Shown: positions 54,446-63,559 of the stretch, in pieces
How positions within the stretch are numbered: position 1 is the first letter of the stretch
Layout of the letters: each line of letters begins with the position of its first letter
From: JACRCG01 sp964524835
Lineage (GTDB): Bacteria > Desulfobacterota > Desulfuromonadia > Geobacterales > Pseudopelobacteraceae
NCBI GenBank assembly: GCA_964524835.1
Contig: CAZGEG010000008.1
Span: 86,776-150,775 of the forward strand
Direction: 5' to 3'
Length of the DNA stretch: 64,000 nucleotides
The notes under the pieces: generated by a model
Seen by the model: the letters and a program-made list of their open reading frames with translations, nothing else
The model's database searches: none
Told to the model about the DNA's origin: nothing
Translations under genes and position numbers: made by a program

Positions 54446-56427
54446 GACAATAGCCCCGTTACCAGCAAAGCCTTGTTCAGTACGTAGCCGCTGCCGAAGG
54501 CAAACAGGCTGACAAAAACGCCGATGGCGCCTGCTACCTTCCACCCCCTTTCCTTTTTCATGATCAGGAACTGGGCGACACAGGGTATGAACAGGGTCAG
54601 GGTTACGGCGGCTACCGTCAGTTGGCGGGCATCCATAAGTCCCTTGGTCTGCAGCTCGTACAAGCCGGCAGCCCCGTAATCGCGGCGGAAGAAACCGAAG
54701 ATGAACGCCACCGCCGTCTCTTTCGGCAGACCGATGGAGGCCATCACCGGGGTCATGGCGGTGATCATTTTATCGAAGAAGCCGGTGATCTTACCCAGCC
54801 AGAGCAGTACCGAAGCCAGCACGAACAGCGGCAGGATCTCCAGGAAATACCACTGCATGCGGGTATAGGTCTTGGTAACCACGTTGCCGAGCTGGGGGAG
54901 GCGCATCGGAGGAATTTCCATGTAAAACATGGGCGCCTCGCCGGGAAGAATTTTTGCCGAGAGCAGTCCGACGACGATGAACAGCAGGAGCAGGCAGCCG
55001 CCCCACACCGCCAGTGCGCCGGGAAACTTGGAGAGAAGGGACATGATCACCCCGAGCTGGGCCGAGCAGGGGATCGCCAGCGACAGGAGGATGGTTGCGA
55101 TGACCCGTTCACGGGTCGTCTCCAGGGTGCGGGTGACCATGGTGGCCATGGTGTCGCAACCGAAACCGAGAACCATCGGGATCACCGCCCGGCCGGTCAT
55201 GCCGAAATGTTTGAAGATGCGGTCAACCAGCAGCGCCAGGCGGGGGAAATAGCCGGTGTCTTCCAGAAAGGAGAAAAAGATGAAGAAGGTCGCCACGATC
55301 GGCAGGATGATGCCGACGGCGTAGCGGATGCCGAGGGTGATGATGCCGTATTCGCCGACGAACAGCTCCTGGATTATTTCCCAGGGGATCAGCGACTTGA
55401 CCAAGGCGGTGATCCAGGGGTTGAAGATCTCCTCAAAGATCTTCCCTTCAAGAAAGTCGACCACGGTGCCGGCGCCAAAGACCCCGACAAACTGGTACAA
55501 GCCGAAGTATAGCACAATCAGCAGCATCGGGATGCCGGTCAAAGGCTGCACCGCCAGACGCGACAGGCGCTCTGCAATCGTTACCACCCTCTTTACCGGG
55601 GAGGTGAAGACGCCGTTCACGATCCGCCGGACCATCTCGTTGCGCTCCAGCGACAGGTCGAGGTGGAACGACTCGCGCCGGTCAAAGGCGATCTCGCGCA
55701 CCTTCTCTGCCAGGGGAGCATAGCCGTCTCCCTCGCGGTGCCGCACCATCCCGGTGATTTCCTCATCCTGCTGCAGCAGCAGCAGGGCCAGGGCACGGCG
55801 GGAGAGAATGTACTCCCCTTCCATCAGGCCGGCCACCTCGTTGATGTCGCGCTCCAGCAGGCGGCTGTATTCAAAGCGTTCCTGTTCGCAGGGGCAGCGA
55901 TAGGCATTCAATGCCGAGCGGATCTCGTCGATGCCGCGTTTGCGCGCGGTAGCCGCCCCAATCACCGGGATGCCGAGTTTCTGTTGCAACAGCTTCAGGT
56001 CGATGGCGAGACCCATCCGCTCGGCCTCATCCATGATGTTGACCACCAGAACAACCGGCAGACCGGCCTCGATCAGCTGGATCGTCATGGCCAGCATCCG
56101 CTCCAGATTGCGGGCGTCCAGCACGTGTATCACCACGTCGGGAGTTTCGTGCAGCAGGATCTCGCGGGCCACCCGCTCCTCTTCGGTGATGGTGTGGATC
56201 GAATACATTCCGGGGGTGTCGATCACCTGCCACTGCTTACCGTTGATGACGGCGTTCCCGCGCGCGACCTCCACCGAGGTACCGGGATAATTGGATACCG
56301 TCACGTAGGCTCCGGTCAGGGCGTTGAACAGGACGCTTTTGCCGACATTGGGATTGCCGACCAGGGCTACTTTCCTGGCATTCCCGTTCAAGGGTGCTTC
56401 TGACTGCTTCGAACAACATGTAGCCAT
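54442..56427 (-). CDS. feoB: Ferrous iron transporter FeoB
   Basis: 661 residues. N-terminal G domain: GNPNVGKS (24-31), SNYPGTSVE, DTPGMYS, NIMDEAE; then a GDI-like linker and about eight membrane helices with two Gate segments. Imports Fe(II) across the inner membrane, powered or gated by GTP. A Fur-box-like site lies upstream, at 56453-56467. The first residues CCSKQ add two cysteines near the start. Main gene of the iron unit. Confidence 0.96.
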   Translation of the reverse strand: MATCCSKQSEAPLNGNARKVALVGNPNVGKSVLFNALTGAYVTVSNYPGTSVEVARGNAVINGKQWQVIDTPGMYSIHTITEEERVAREILLHETPDVVIHVLDARNLERMLAMTIQLIEAGLPVVLVVNIMDEAERMGLAIDLKLLQQKLGIPVIGAATARKRGIDEIRSALNAYRCPCEQERFEYSRLLERDINEVAGLMEGEYILSRRALALLLLQQDEEITGMVRHREGDGYAPLAEKVREIAFDRRESFHLDLSLERNEMVRRIVNGVFTSPVKRVVTIAERLSRLAVQPLTGIPMLLIVLYFGLYQFVGVFGAGTVVDFLEGKIFEEIFNPWITALVKSLIPWEIIQELFVGEYGIITLGIRYAVGIILPIVATFFIFFSFLEDTGYFPRLALLVDRIFKHFGMTGRAVIPMVLGFGCDTMATMVTRTLETTRERVIATILLSLAIPCSAQLGVIMSLLSKFPGALAVWGGCLLLLFIVVGLLSAKILPGEAPMFYMEIPPMRLPQLGNVVTKTYTRMQWYFLEILPLFVLASVLLWLGKITGFFDKMITAMTPVMASIGLPKETAVAFIFGFFRRDYGAAGLYELQTKGLMDARQLTVAAVTLTLFIPCVAQFLIMKKERGWKVAGAIGVFVSLFAFGSGYVLNKALLVTGLLS

Positions 56428-56452
56428 GTTAGAAGTTCCTTTGTTATGCTTT

Positions 56453-56467
56453 TGACATTCATTTTCA
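56453..56467 (-). promoter_or_regulatory. Fur-box-like site before feoB
   Basis: On the minus strand TGAAAATGAATGTCA matches 11 of 14 defined positions of the Fur 7-1-7 motif (TGATAAT-N-ATTATCA). It lies 26 bases upstream of the feoB start. Confidence 0.6.
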
Positions 56468-56480
56468 GTGAGAATATAAA

Positions 56481-56512
56481 TTAATACCCTCCCGGAATGC
56501 GGAGGGTATTAA
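56481..56512 (-). terminator. fur terminator
   Basis: 12-bp arms (56481-56492 and 56501-56512), TTAATACCCTCC and its complement, directly after the fur stop; T-rich flank. It separates fur from feoB transcription at least in part. Confidence 0.75.
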
Positions 56513-56515
56513 AAA

Positions 56516-56947
56516 TTATTTCCTGCAGGCGGCACAGAGGCCATATATTTCCAGCTTGTGGTTCTTGATCAGAAAACCGTGCCGTGAGGCGATTTCATCC
56601 TGTAGCTTTTCTATGGTTTCGTCCTCGAATTCGATGATGGAGTTGCAGCCGGTACAGACCAGGTGGTCATGATGCTCACCGGCAACGACGTGCTCATAGC
56701 GCGTCTGGCCGTCATGCAGCAGAATCTCACGCGCCAGGCCGGCCTCCGTAAAAAGCTTGAGCGTACGGTACACTGTTGCCTGGCCGACGCCGGGGTTGCT
56801 GGCTTTCACTTTCAGATACAGCTCTTCGACACTGATATGCTGATGGGTTGAGAGGAATATATCGAGGATGGCATCACGCTGACGGGTTGAGCGAAGACCT
56901 TTGGATGCTGCAAAACTGTTGAACATTTTCTTTTTTTCGAGAATCAT
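56516..56947 (-). CDS. fur: Fur-family metalloregulator
   Basis: 143 residues. Winged helix (GLRSTRQRDAILDIF, GQATVYRTLKLF), metal-binding HHDH, and structural zinc Cys pairs CTGC and CAAC. The start at 56947 follows AAGGAGGGCGA. Iron-type Fur is likely because of the feoB neighbour and upstream Fur-box-like sites; PerR cannot be fully excluded. Confidence 0.9.
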   Translation of the reverse strand: MILEKKKMFNSFAASKGLRSTRQRDAILDIFLSTHQHISVEELYLKVKASNPGVGQATVYRTLKLFTEAGLAREILLHDGQTRYEHVVAGEHHDHLVCTGCNSIIEFEDETIEKLQDEIASRHGFLIKNHKLEIYGLCAACRK

Positions 56948-56948
56948 T

Positions 56949-56989
56949 CGCCCTCCTTATTGAACACGATTATCAATATAAGGAGGGCG
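56949..56989 (-). promoter_or_regulatory. Palindrome holding the fur ribosome site and a Fur-box-like core
   Basis: Perfect 12-bp arms (56949-56960 and 56978-56989). The arm nearest the fur start contains AAGGAGG, its ribosome site. The interior, 56961-56975, is TGATAATCGTGTTCA on the minus strand, 11 of 14 to the Fur motif. Possible autoregulation by Fur at the DNA level and hiding of the ribosome site in read-through mRNA. Confidence 0.6.
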
Positions 56990-57027
56990 AGGAAGAAAGG
57001 CAAGCATTATTTAACCGGCAGAAAATT

Positions 57028-57921
57028 TCATGCTTTCGTGGCGGTCAACAGGTACCGCCCCACCCAGTTCTTGGCAAACTGGTATGCAGTGCGGCCGCAA
57101 CGCTTGCTTTTGTCATGGGACCACTGGATGGCGTCTCGCTCGATTTCGCTGCTCCAGGGGATCTGCACGCTGCGTAGGCTGCACTCTTTTTCGACGTTAA
57201 GTCGTACGGCATCAAGATAGCGGTCCTGGGAGAAGGCATAGAACGCTACCCAGATTCCGAAACGGTCGGAGAGGGATACTTTTTCCTCCATCGCTTCGCT
57301 TTGCTGAAGCTCTCCTTTGACAAACTTTCCCCCCAGGTGATCGGATTCATATTCCGGCAGCAGGTGGCGACGATTGGAGGTTACGTAAATCAGAACGTTT
57401 TCGGGCGCGGAATAGACCGATCCATCCAGGGCGCTTTTGAGCATTTTGTAACTCAGCTCCCCGACTTCGAAGGTCAGGTCGTCGCAGAGCAGGATAAACC
57501 GGTATGGCTGGTTTTCGACGGCGTTGAAAATTTCTGAAAGATAGATCAGATCTTCCTTTTCTACCTGAATGAAACGCAACCCTTGGGGGGCGAATTCGTT
57601 AAGGAGCGCCTTGACCAGGGAAGACTTGCCGGAACCGCGTGATCCCCACAACAGGGCGTTATTTGCCGGCAGTCCGGCCAGAAACTGGCGGGTATTGCTG
57701 ACCATGATTTCTTTTTGTTCCTCTACACCGAGCAGCTCCTTCAGTGAAGTGGTGTCTGTCACCCGGACCGGTTCCAGGTATCCGGAGAAGGAGTGGCGCC
57801 GCCAGTTCGCGGCGGGGCAGTGTTCCCAGTCTATCGGAGCAACTGCTTTAGGCAGGAGCATTTCTACGGAGCCGAGCACGCGTTCGAGTTGGGCAACGAC
57901 TTCAGGTTTCAAGTTAAACAT
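57028..57921 (-). CDS. DUF815-family AAA ATPase
   Basis: 297 residues. Walker A GSRGSGKSS (residues about 94-102), Walker-B-like FILLCDDLTFE, and a sensor segment IYVTSNRRHLLP are the hallmarks of DUF815. Its cellular role is not established. It precedes fur on the same strand but a palindrome and 80 bases separate them. Confidence 0.88.
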   Translation of the reverse strand: MFNLKPEVVAQLERVLGSVEMLLPKAVAPIDWEHCPAANWRRHSFSGYLEPVRVTDTTSLKELLGVEEQKEIMVSNTRQFLAGLPANNALLWGSRGSGKSSLVKALLNEFAPQGLRFIQVEKEDLIYLSEIFNAVENQPYRFILLCDDLTFEVGELSYKMLKSALDGSVYSAPENVLIYVTSNRRHLLPEYESDHLGGKFVKGELQQSEAMEEKVSLSDRFGIWVAFYAFSQDRYLDAVRLNVEKECSLRSVQIPWSSEIERDAIQWSHDKSKRCGRTAYQFAKNWVGRYLLTATKA

Positions 57922-58179
57922 GGATCCGGCTCTCTCTTTTGTACAGTGGAAAATAACCTGTTTGCCAGGGTTTTACTTGATACAGATGATCTTAAGGCAT
58001 GATGCGGCCGCTAACTAGCCGGGAAAAGGGACTAAAATGCGGTCTCACTGTATACGTCATTCGTCCGTACACTGTCAAATCAAAAATCAGGAGATGAATC
58101 TTCTATTGCTATTTATTTTGAATTTTATGTAAAAAGGGTGAGATGTGTAATTCAGTGCAGCTGATGTTTACGGAGTATC

Positions 58180-59052
58180 ATGAAAATCATTGATTTGATC
58201 AGCCCGGATAAAAAATTCATATCACTCGAGTTTTTTCCTCCCAAAGCGCGCCATGATTGGCCCGTTTTTTTTCAGACAGTTGAGCGCCTCGCCCGGCTTG
58301 ATCCTCTCTTCGCCTCCGTGACATACGGCGCCGGAGGGAGCACAAATGCGGATTCGCTGGAAATAGTCACCCGCATCCAGCAGGAATACGGCCTCGAGAC
58401 GATGGCTCACCTGACCTGCATCGGTTCAAGTACCGGAGAAATTGACCGGTTCCTGAGTGATCTGGCAGCAGCAGGGGTTGACAATGTGCTGGCCCTGCGC
58501 GGTGATCTGCCGCTGGATGGTTCGGTTGATATTTCATCCCCCTCCCCTCTGCAGTATGCTTCCGATCAGGTCACCCTTATCCGTTCTTCGTTTCCCTCAA
58601 TGGGGATCGGTGTCGCCGGATACCCGGAAGTTCACCCTGAGGCCGAAAGCCTGCACGCGGACCTCGCCTTTTTAAAACTGAAGCTCGACATCGGGGCAGA
58701 CTTTGCCATAACGCAACTGTTCTTTGACAACAGCCTCTATTTCGACTTTGTAAAGCGTGCCAGGGAAGCGGGGATTACAAAGCCGATCATACCGGGGATT
58801 CTTCCGGTCGTCAGCCTGAAGGTTATTAATAGAATCGTATCGCTCTGTGGTGCGTCCATTCCGCCGGATTTTCTTGCGGACCTGGAACAGGCGGATCAGG
58901 TGGGGGGGGCTGCAGCGGTACAAAAAGTCGGCGTTGCCCATGCCCGGCGGCAAATCCAGGAACTTCTGGAAGCCGGCGTTCCTGGAGTGCATATCTACAC
59001 TCTGAACCGGGCCGAAGTTGTCGTGGAACTGATAGAGGGGATGGGGCTGTAG
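58180..59052 (+). CDS. metF: 5,10-methylenetetrahydrofolate reductase
   Basis: FAD TIM-barrel enzyme making 5-methyl-THF for methionine synthesis, 290 residues. KFISLEFFPPKARHDW start, SVTYGAGGSTNA, THLTCIGSS-like (MAHLTCIGSST), NVLALRGDLP, and GADFAITQLFFDN are all family signatures. The ATG at 58180 is the first good start. Monocistronic. Confidence 0.95.
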   Translation: MKIIDLISPDKKFISLEFFPPKARHDWPVFFQTVERLARLDPLFASVTYGAGGSTNADSLEIVTRIQQEYGLETMAHLTCIGSSTGEIDRFLSDLAAAGVDNVLALRGDLPLDGSVDISSPSPLQYASDQVTLIRSSFPSMGIGVAGYPEVHPEAESLHADLAFLKLKLDIGADFAITQLFFDNSLYFDFVKRAREAGITKPIIPGILPVVSLKVINRIVSLCGASIPPDFLADLEQADQVGGAAAVQKVGVAHARRQIQELLEAGVPGVHIYTLNRAEVVVELIEGMGL

Positions 59053-59079
59053 AAACAGTGACGCAATTTACTCGTGTCT

Positions 59080-59379
59080 CTACTTCTTCCTTTTCCGTGA
59101 ACCCGTGGACGGCTCTGCAGGAGCGCCATGGTAACCGCAGTCGGGGGGAAGCCATCGCAGGTTCCTTACAAGTTCAGGCGTCAGCTTTATGCAGCCGGGA
59201 TTGATCTCAAAGCGGCGCTTGAAAATCTTGCAGCGACGAGAGACCACGTCAAGAAACCGGCAGGCAGACTGCATATAAAAGATGTTGCCCCGCTCATCCT
59301 CTATTTTTTCAAAACAACAACTGCCGCACTGCTTGCAGCGGCTGTCCCAATCGGGGTCTTCGGCAGGGATGTCGGTCAT
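59080..59379 (-). CDS. YkgJ-type zinc/iron-chelating cluster protein
   Basis: 99 residues with CxxCxxCC (Cys15, 18, 21, 22: CKQCGSCCFE) and later CRF, CKIF and Cys near PGC, the pattern of the YkgJ/UPF0153 family. A metal-binding protein of unknown role. It starts three bases after the S1 protein stop, in the same unit. Confidence 0.85.
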   Translation of the reverse strand: MTDIPAEDPDWDSRCKQCGSCCFEKIEDERGNIFYMQSACRFLDVVSRRCKIFKRRFEINPGCIKLTPELVRNLRWLPPDCGYHGAPAEPSTGSRKRKK

Positions 59380-59382
59380 CGC

Positions 59383-60621
59383 TTATTTTTTACCCCTTTG
59401 AACCCTGGAACTCAACATATCCGCCAATGTTCCCATACCTTTGGGCGCATCATCCGACTGGCGACGGAATTCAGTCATCGTGGCCTCTTCCTCTGCGGCT
59501 GCTCGGGCCGGTCCGGCCAGGGCGAGGGAGATGCGACGATTGCCGCGGTCGATGCTCTCGATTTTGACTTCGACCTGTTCCCCTTCCTTTACGACTTCCC
59601 GGGGGTGGTTGATCCGCTTCCCCGACCCCAGTTTCGAGATGTGGAGCAGACCGTCCACGCCGTCGCTCAAGGTGACAAATGCCCCGAAAGTGTCCAGCCG
59701 TGCAACCGTCCCGATGTGAAACGATCCTTCCGGGTACCTGCCAATCACCTGTTCCCACGGATCGGCCAGGGTGTCCTTGACACTCAAGGAAATTCGATCC
59801 TTCTCCCTGTCGATCGATTTGATCACAACTTCCAGCTGCTGGCCTACGCTCAGTACTTCGCGGACATCTTTTACCCGGCTCCAGCCGATCTCTGAAATCG
59901 GGAGCAGACCTTCCAGGCCGCCGATGTCGATAAAAGCGCCATAATCCTGCAGTGAGATAACCGTTCCGCTCACCTTCATCCCTTCGCTGATTCCCGCCTG
60001 CGCCTCCTCTTTCAGTCGGTGCTGTTCCTCCTCCAGCAAGGCGCGCCGGGAGACGACGATGTTGCGGCCGTTTTCCGCGTATTCGCTGATCCGGAACGTC
60101 AGGCGTGTGCCGATCAGCGCCTCGGGGCTCTCGACGCGCCGAAGCGCGATCTGGGAATACGGGCAGAACGCGCGGGCCGTTCCCCCCAGCTTTATCTCGT
60201 ATCCACCCTTGATCTCTTTCTCCACCACCCCTTCCACCGGCACACCTGCCTGCCAGGCCTGCTCCAGCTGAGTGCTGCCTCCACCACCGGTGGCACTGCC
60301 GCCGATTCTGGTCGAAAAGCGCATCTCGCCATGGCTTGAAGAGAGGAAATAAGCGGAAACAGTATCGCCTTCCGCGACGGTGAGGTTGCCGTCACTATCC
60401 AGGAATTCCTTCCGTTCGATGACCCCCTCCCCTTTCTGGCCGGTGTCCATGAAAATCCATTCCGTACCGATCTTCAGCACCTTTCCCGTCAGCTTCTGCC
60501 CCGGTTCCAGCCATCGTTTATTCTCCTTGCTGCTCTGTTCAAGCAGTTCGGCAAAGCTCCCGTCATCGGTCTCGACAGCTTCTTCAGCCATCTCATCGTC
60601 AATGTCATGCTTACTTTTCAT
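59383..60621 (-). CDS. Four-S1-domain RNA-binding protein
   Basis: 412 residues with four S1 domains (KLTGKVLKIGTEWIFMDTG, GVVEKEIKGGYEIKLG, SGTVISLQDYGAFIDIGG, GTVARLDTFGAFVTLSDG). It resembles ribosomal protein S1 but is shorter, with an acidic N-terminus and a C-terminal tail. Likely a paralog acting in translation or RNA stability. The YkgJ gene follows. Confidence 0.88.
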   Translation of the reverse strand: MKSKHDIDDEMAEEAVETDDGSFAELLEQSSKENKRWLEPGQKLTGKVLKIGTEWIFMDTGQKGEGVIERKEFLDSDGNLTVAEGDTVSAYFLSSSHGEMRFSTRIGGSATGGGGSTQLEQAWQAGVPVEGVVEKEIKGGYEIKLGGTARAFCPYSQIALRRVESPEALIGTRLTFRISEYAENGRNIVVSRRALLEEEQHRLKEEAQAGISEGMKVSGTVISLQDYGAFIDIGGLEGLLPISEIGWSRVKDVREVLSVGQQLEVVIKSIDREKDRISLSVKDTLADPWEQVIGRYPEGSFHIGTVARLDTFGAFVTLSDGVDGLLHISKLGSGKRINHPREVVKEGEQVEVKIESIDRGNRRISLALAGPARAAAEEEATMTEFRRQSDDAPKGMGTLADMLSSRVQRGKK

Positions 60622-60962
60622 GTGTGTATCACTCCCTTGGATAACGACATATACAGAACTGATTCCTCACGCGGAGCCTCAGAGGACGTGGAGGAAAATC
60701 AAAAACGGGAAAATTGTGTATAAACTGTAAAATCTTAAGCATTTGACTGCTTGTTTGCTCATTTTCTCCGCGTGAAAAAAGTTCCGTCTTCGACCCGTCG
60801 AGCTTAGAACTATAGCACATCTGACCTGATAATCAATTATGTATAAATACCGGCAGCCGTTTCCAGAAACAGATTTTTACATCGTTCCCCCTTGAAAACC
60901 CGATCTGTTGTGATTATGTTTAAGCCATCAGATTCCATCATACAGAAGGAGACGCAACCGTT
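60622..60962. other. Divergent intergenic region with inverted repeat
   Basis: 341 bases between the S1 gene and htpG. TCACGCGGAG (60667-60676) recurs inverted at 60766-60775. A CTTGAAA box at 60891-60897 and TATGTT at 60915-60920, 17 bases on, form a likely htpG promoter with a heat-shock-like -35. No gene seen. Confidence 0.5.
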
Positions 60963-62897
60963 ATGTCCAAAACCACCAAACAGTTTCAGACCGAAGTTCA
61001 GCAATTGCTCGATCTGGTTATCCACTCACTATATTCCAACAAGGACATATTCCTGCGCGAGCTTATTTCCAACGCTTCCGACGCGATCGACAAGGTCCGC
61101 TTTGAATCACATTCCGACGAGTCTCTTCTGGAAGGAAACAGCGACTGGAAGATCAAGCTGATCCCGGACAAGGAAGCCGGCACCCTGACCATCCGCGACA
61201 ACGGCATCGGCATGAACATGGCCGAAGTGGAGGAAAATATCGGCACGATCGCCCGCTCCGGCACCAAGGCGTTCATGCAGTCGTTGAAGGAAAAGGCCGC
61301 CAGCGATAATCCCGAGTTGATCGGACAGTTCGGCGTCGGATTCTACGCCTCCTTCATGGTGGCAGACCGCGTAACGATGGAAACACGCAAGGGGGGAGCA
61401 GCGGCGGACGGATGCCGCTGGGAATCAACCGGCGATGGCAGCTACACGGTCGAGGAGTGCAGCCGTGAACTGCGCGGCACCGAAATCACCCTGCATCTCA
61501 AGGAAGAGTTCAAACAGTATCTGGATGAATGGAAGATCCGCTCCATCGTCAAAAAATATTCCGACTACATCCAGTATCCGGTCGTCATGGACGTCACCCG
61601 CAGTGAGACCCCGAAAGGGGTGAACGGCGAAGAAATCGAAGGCGCCGGCACAATCGAGAAGACCGAAGAACAGACCCTGAATTCGATGAAGGCCATCTGG
61701 ACCCGGGCCAAGAGCGATGTCACCGAAGAGGAATACACCGAGTTCTACAAGCATGTCTCCCACGACTATGACGCACCGTTCCGCACGATTCACTTTTCGG
61801 CCGAAGGGGCCAGCGAATTCAAGGCGCTGCTATATCTGCCGGCCAAGAAGCCGTTCGACATGTTCATGAACGACCGGAAGAAGGGGCTTCAGTTGTATGT
61901 GCGTCGAGTGTTCATCAGCGACAAATGCGAAGAGCTGATTCCGGACTACCTCCGCTTCGTCAAGGGGGTCGTGGATTCTTCCGATCTGCCGCTCAATGTG
62001 TCCCGCGAAATCCTCCAGGAGGACGTGCAGATCAAACGGATCCAGAAGAGTCTGGTCGGCAAGATTCTTTCGACACTTTCAGAGGTTAAGGAACAGAACT
62101 TCGATGAATACGTTACCTTCTGGAAGGAATTCGGACAGGTCATCAAGGAGGGGATGCACTTCGACTACGCCAATAAGGAAAAGCTGCAGGAACTGATCCT
62201 GTTTGAAAGCACCTCCACCGATGCCGGTTCCTTTGTGTCGCTGAAAGATTATGCCTGCAGGATGCCGGAAGGGCAGAAGGATATCTATTACATCACCGGC
62301 GCAAGCCGCGAAACGCTGGAGCAGTCCCCGCACCTGGAGGCTTTCCGCGCCAAGGGATTTGAAGTCCTCTTCCTGACCGATCCGGTCGATGAATGGGTCG
62401 TCCAGTCGCTGACCGAATACAATGAGAAGCATCTCAAAGCCGTTGACCGCGGCGATATCAGCCTGGACAGCGAAGATGAGAAGAAGGAAAAGGAAAAGAA
62501 GCGCGAAGAGGCCCAGAAGGAGTTCCGTGACCTTATCTCCCTGATGAGCGACCGCCTGAAAGACAAGGTCAAGGAGGTTCGTTTCTCAAACCGCCTGACC
62601 GACAGCGCCTGCTGCCTTGTCGCCGATGAATTCGGCATGAACGCCAACATGGAACGCATCATGAAGGCGATGAACCAGGCTGTTCCCGAATCCAAACGGA
62701 TCCTGGAACTGAACCCGGACCATGCCATCCTGAAGGCGATGGCTTCAATCCACCAGAAAGATGCGTCTGCAGCGGCGCTGGCCGACTATGCCGACCTGCT
62801 CTATGACCAGGCGCTCCTGACGGAAGGCTCCACGATCAAGGACCCGCTCCGCTTTACGAGGCTGGTGAGCGACCTGATGGTAAAAGCAGCCCAGTAA
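60963..62897 (+). CDS. htpG: Hsp90-family chaperone HtpG
   Basis: 644 residues. GHKL ATPase: SNASDAIDK (N-box), DNGIGMN, GQFGVGFYASFMVAD; middle domain and dimerising C-terminus follow. Helps fold or stabilise client proteins with DnaK. A heat-shock-like promoter stands upstream. Confidence 0.97.
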   Translation: MSKTTKQFQTEVQQLLDLVIHSLYSNKDIFLRELISNASDAIDKVRFESHSDESLLEGNSDWKIKLIPDKEAGTLTIRDNGIGMNMAEVEENIGTIARSGTKAFMQSLKEKAASDNPELIGQFGVGFYASFMVADRVTMETRKGGAAADGCRWESTGDGSYTVEECSRELRGTEITLHLKEEFKQYLDEWKIRSIVKKYSDYIQYPVVMDVTRSETPKGVNGEEIEGAGTIEKTEEQTLNSMKAIWTRAKSDVTEEEYTEFYKHVSHDYDAPFRTIHFSAEGASEFKALLYLPAKKPFDMFMNDRKKGLQLYVRRVFISDKCEELIPDYLRFVKGVVDSSDLPLNVSREILQEDVQIKRIQKSLVGKILSTLSEVKEQNFDEYVTFWKEFGQVIKEGMHFDYANKEKLQELILFESTSTDAGSFVSLKDYACRMPEGQKDIYYITGASRETLEQSPHLEAFRAKGFEVLFLTDPVDEWVVQSLTEYNEKHLKAVDRGDISLDSEDEKKEKEKKREEAQKEFRDLISLMSDRLKDKVKEVRFSNRLTDSACCLVADEFGMNANMERIMKAMNQAVPESKRILELNPDHAILKAMASIHQKDASAAALADYADLLYDQALLTEGSTIKDPLRFTRLVSDLMVKAAQ

Positions 62898-62929
62898 TAT
62901 TTGGTCCGAATCGGGAAGATGAATCCAGC

Positions 62930-62963
62930 ACGGCCTCCGGGAATTATGATTCCCGGAGGCCGT
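62930..62963 (+). terminator. htpG terminator
   Basis: 15-bp perfect arms ACGGCCTCCGGGAAT (62930-62944) and complement (62949-62963) with a TATG loop, then TTTCTGT. Confidence 0.93.
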
Positions 62964-63104
62964 TTCTGTATTAATATCCTTTTGCCGTCTACCGCCGTCA
63001 CGAGAAACACCGGCATACCGGTTGATGAGAAAACGGTATTGCGATGGTAAACGTGATACGCTATATCCATACAAAAGACACGCAGAGCACAGGAGTGAAA
63101 AATC

Positions 63105-63482
63105 ATGGGACTTTTTGCGGGAACAGTAAAAAATACAAGTTCGTCGGAAACCAAGAAGTTTTATTCGGATTACGGACAACTGCTTGTGGATGGAGAAATC
63201 ATAGAGGCGGGATTCGCTGTGCTCCGGGATACATTCCTGTTCACCAACAAGAGGTTGATCATTGTGGATATACAGGGCATTTCCGGCAAGCAGATCGAGT
63301 ATTTTTCAATACCGTACAGCAACATCACTAAATTCAGCGTGCAGACCGGCGAAAGTTTCGACCTTAACGCCGAATTGAAACTGTGGATCGGCAGTGACAC
63401 GATTCCGCTTGAGAAGAGATTCAACAAGGACGTGAGTGTATATGAGGTGCAAAAGGTTCTGGCGCGCCATGTTCTGAAATAG
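63105..63482 (+). CDS. PH-domain protein (bPH_1 type)
   Basis: 125 residues, one bacterial pleckstrin-homology domain (LRDTFLFTNKRLIIVD, IPYSNITKFSVQTGESFDLN, ELKLWI). No signal peptide. Such domains are widespread, with ring oligomers shown for some; role unknown. Confidence 0.85.
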   Translation: MGLFAGTVKNTSSSETKKFYSDYGQLLVDGEIIEAGFAVLRDTFLFTNKRLIIVDIQGISGKQIEYFSIPYSNITKFSVQTGESFDLNAELKLWIGSDTIPLEKRFNKDVSVYEVQKVLARHVLK

Positions 63483-63502
63483 CGCTCAATATTGGCCCAA
63501 AA

Positions 63503-63539
63503 AAAAGAGGGCAACAGCATTCAAGCGTTGCCCTCTTTT
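63503..63539. terminator. Bidirectional terminator
   Basis: AAAAGAGGGCAAC (63503-63515) and its complement (63527-63539). Serves the convergent PH-domain and cytochrome genes. Confidence 0.9.
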
Positions 63540-63559
63540 CAGAATAGATGCGGTGTCTG

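Noticed and set aside
54257..54544. Longer 95-codon version of the Cys-rich protein
   Set aside because: The extra N-terminus overlaps feoB; the internal ATG at 54445 gives the usual ATGA coupling.
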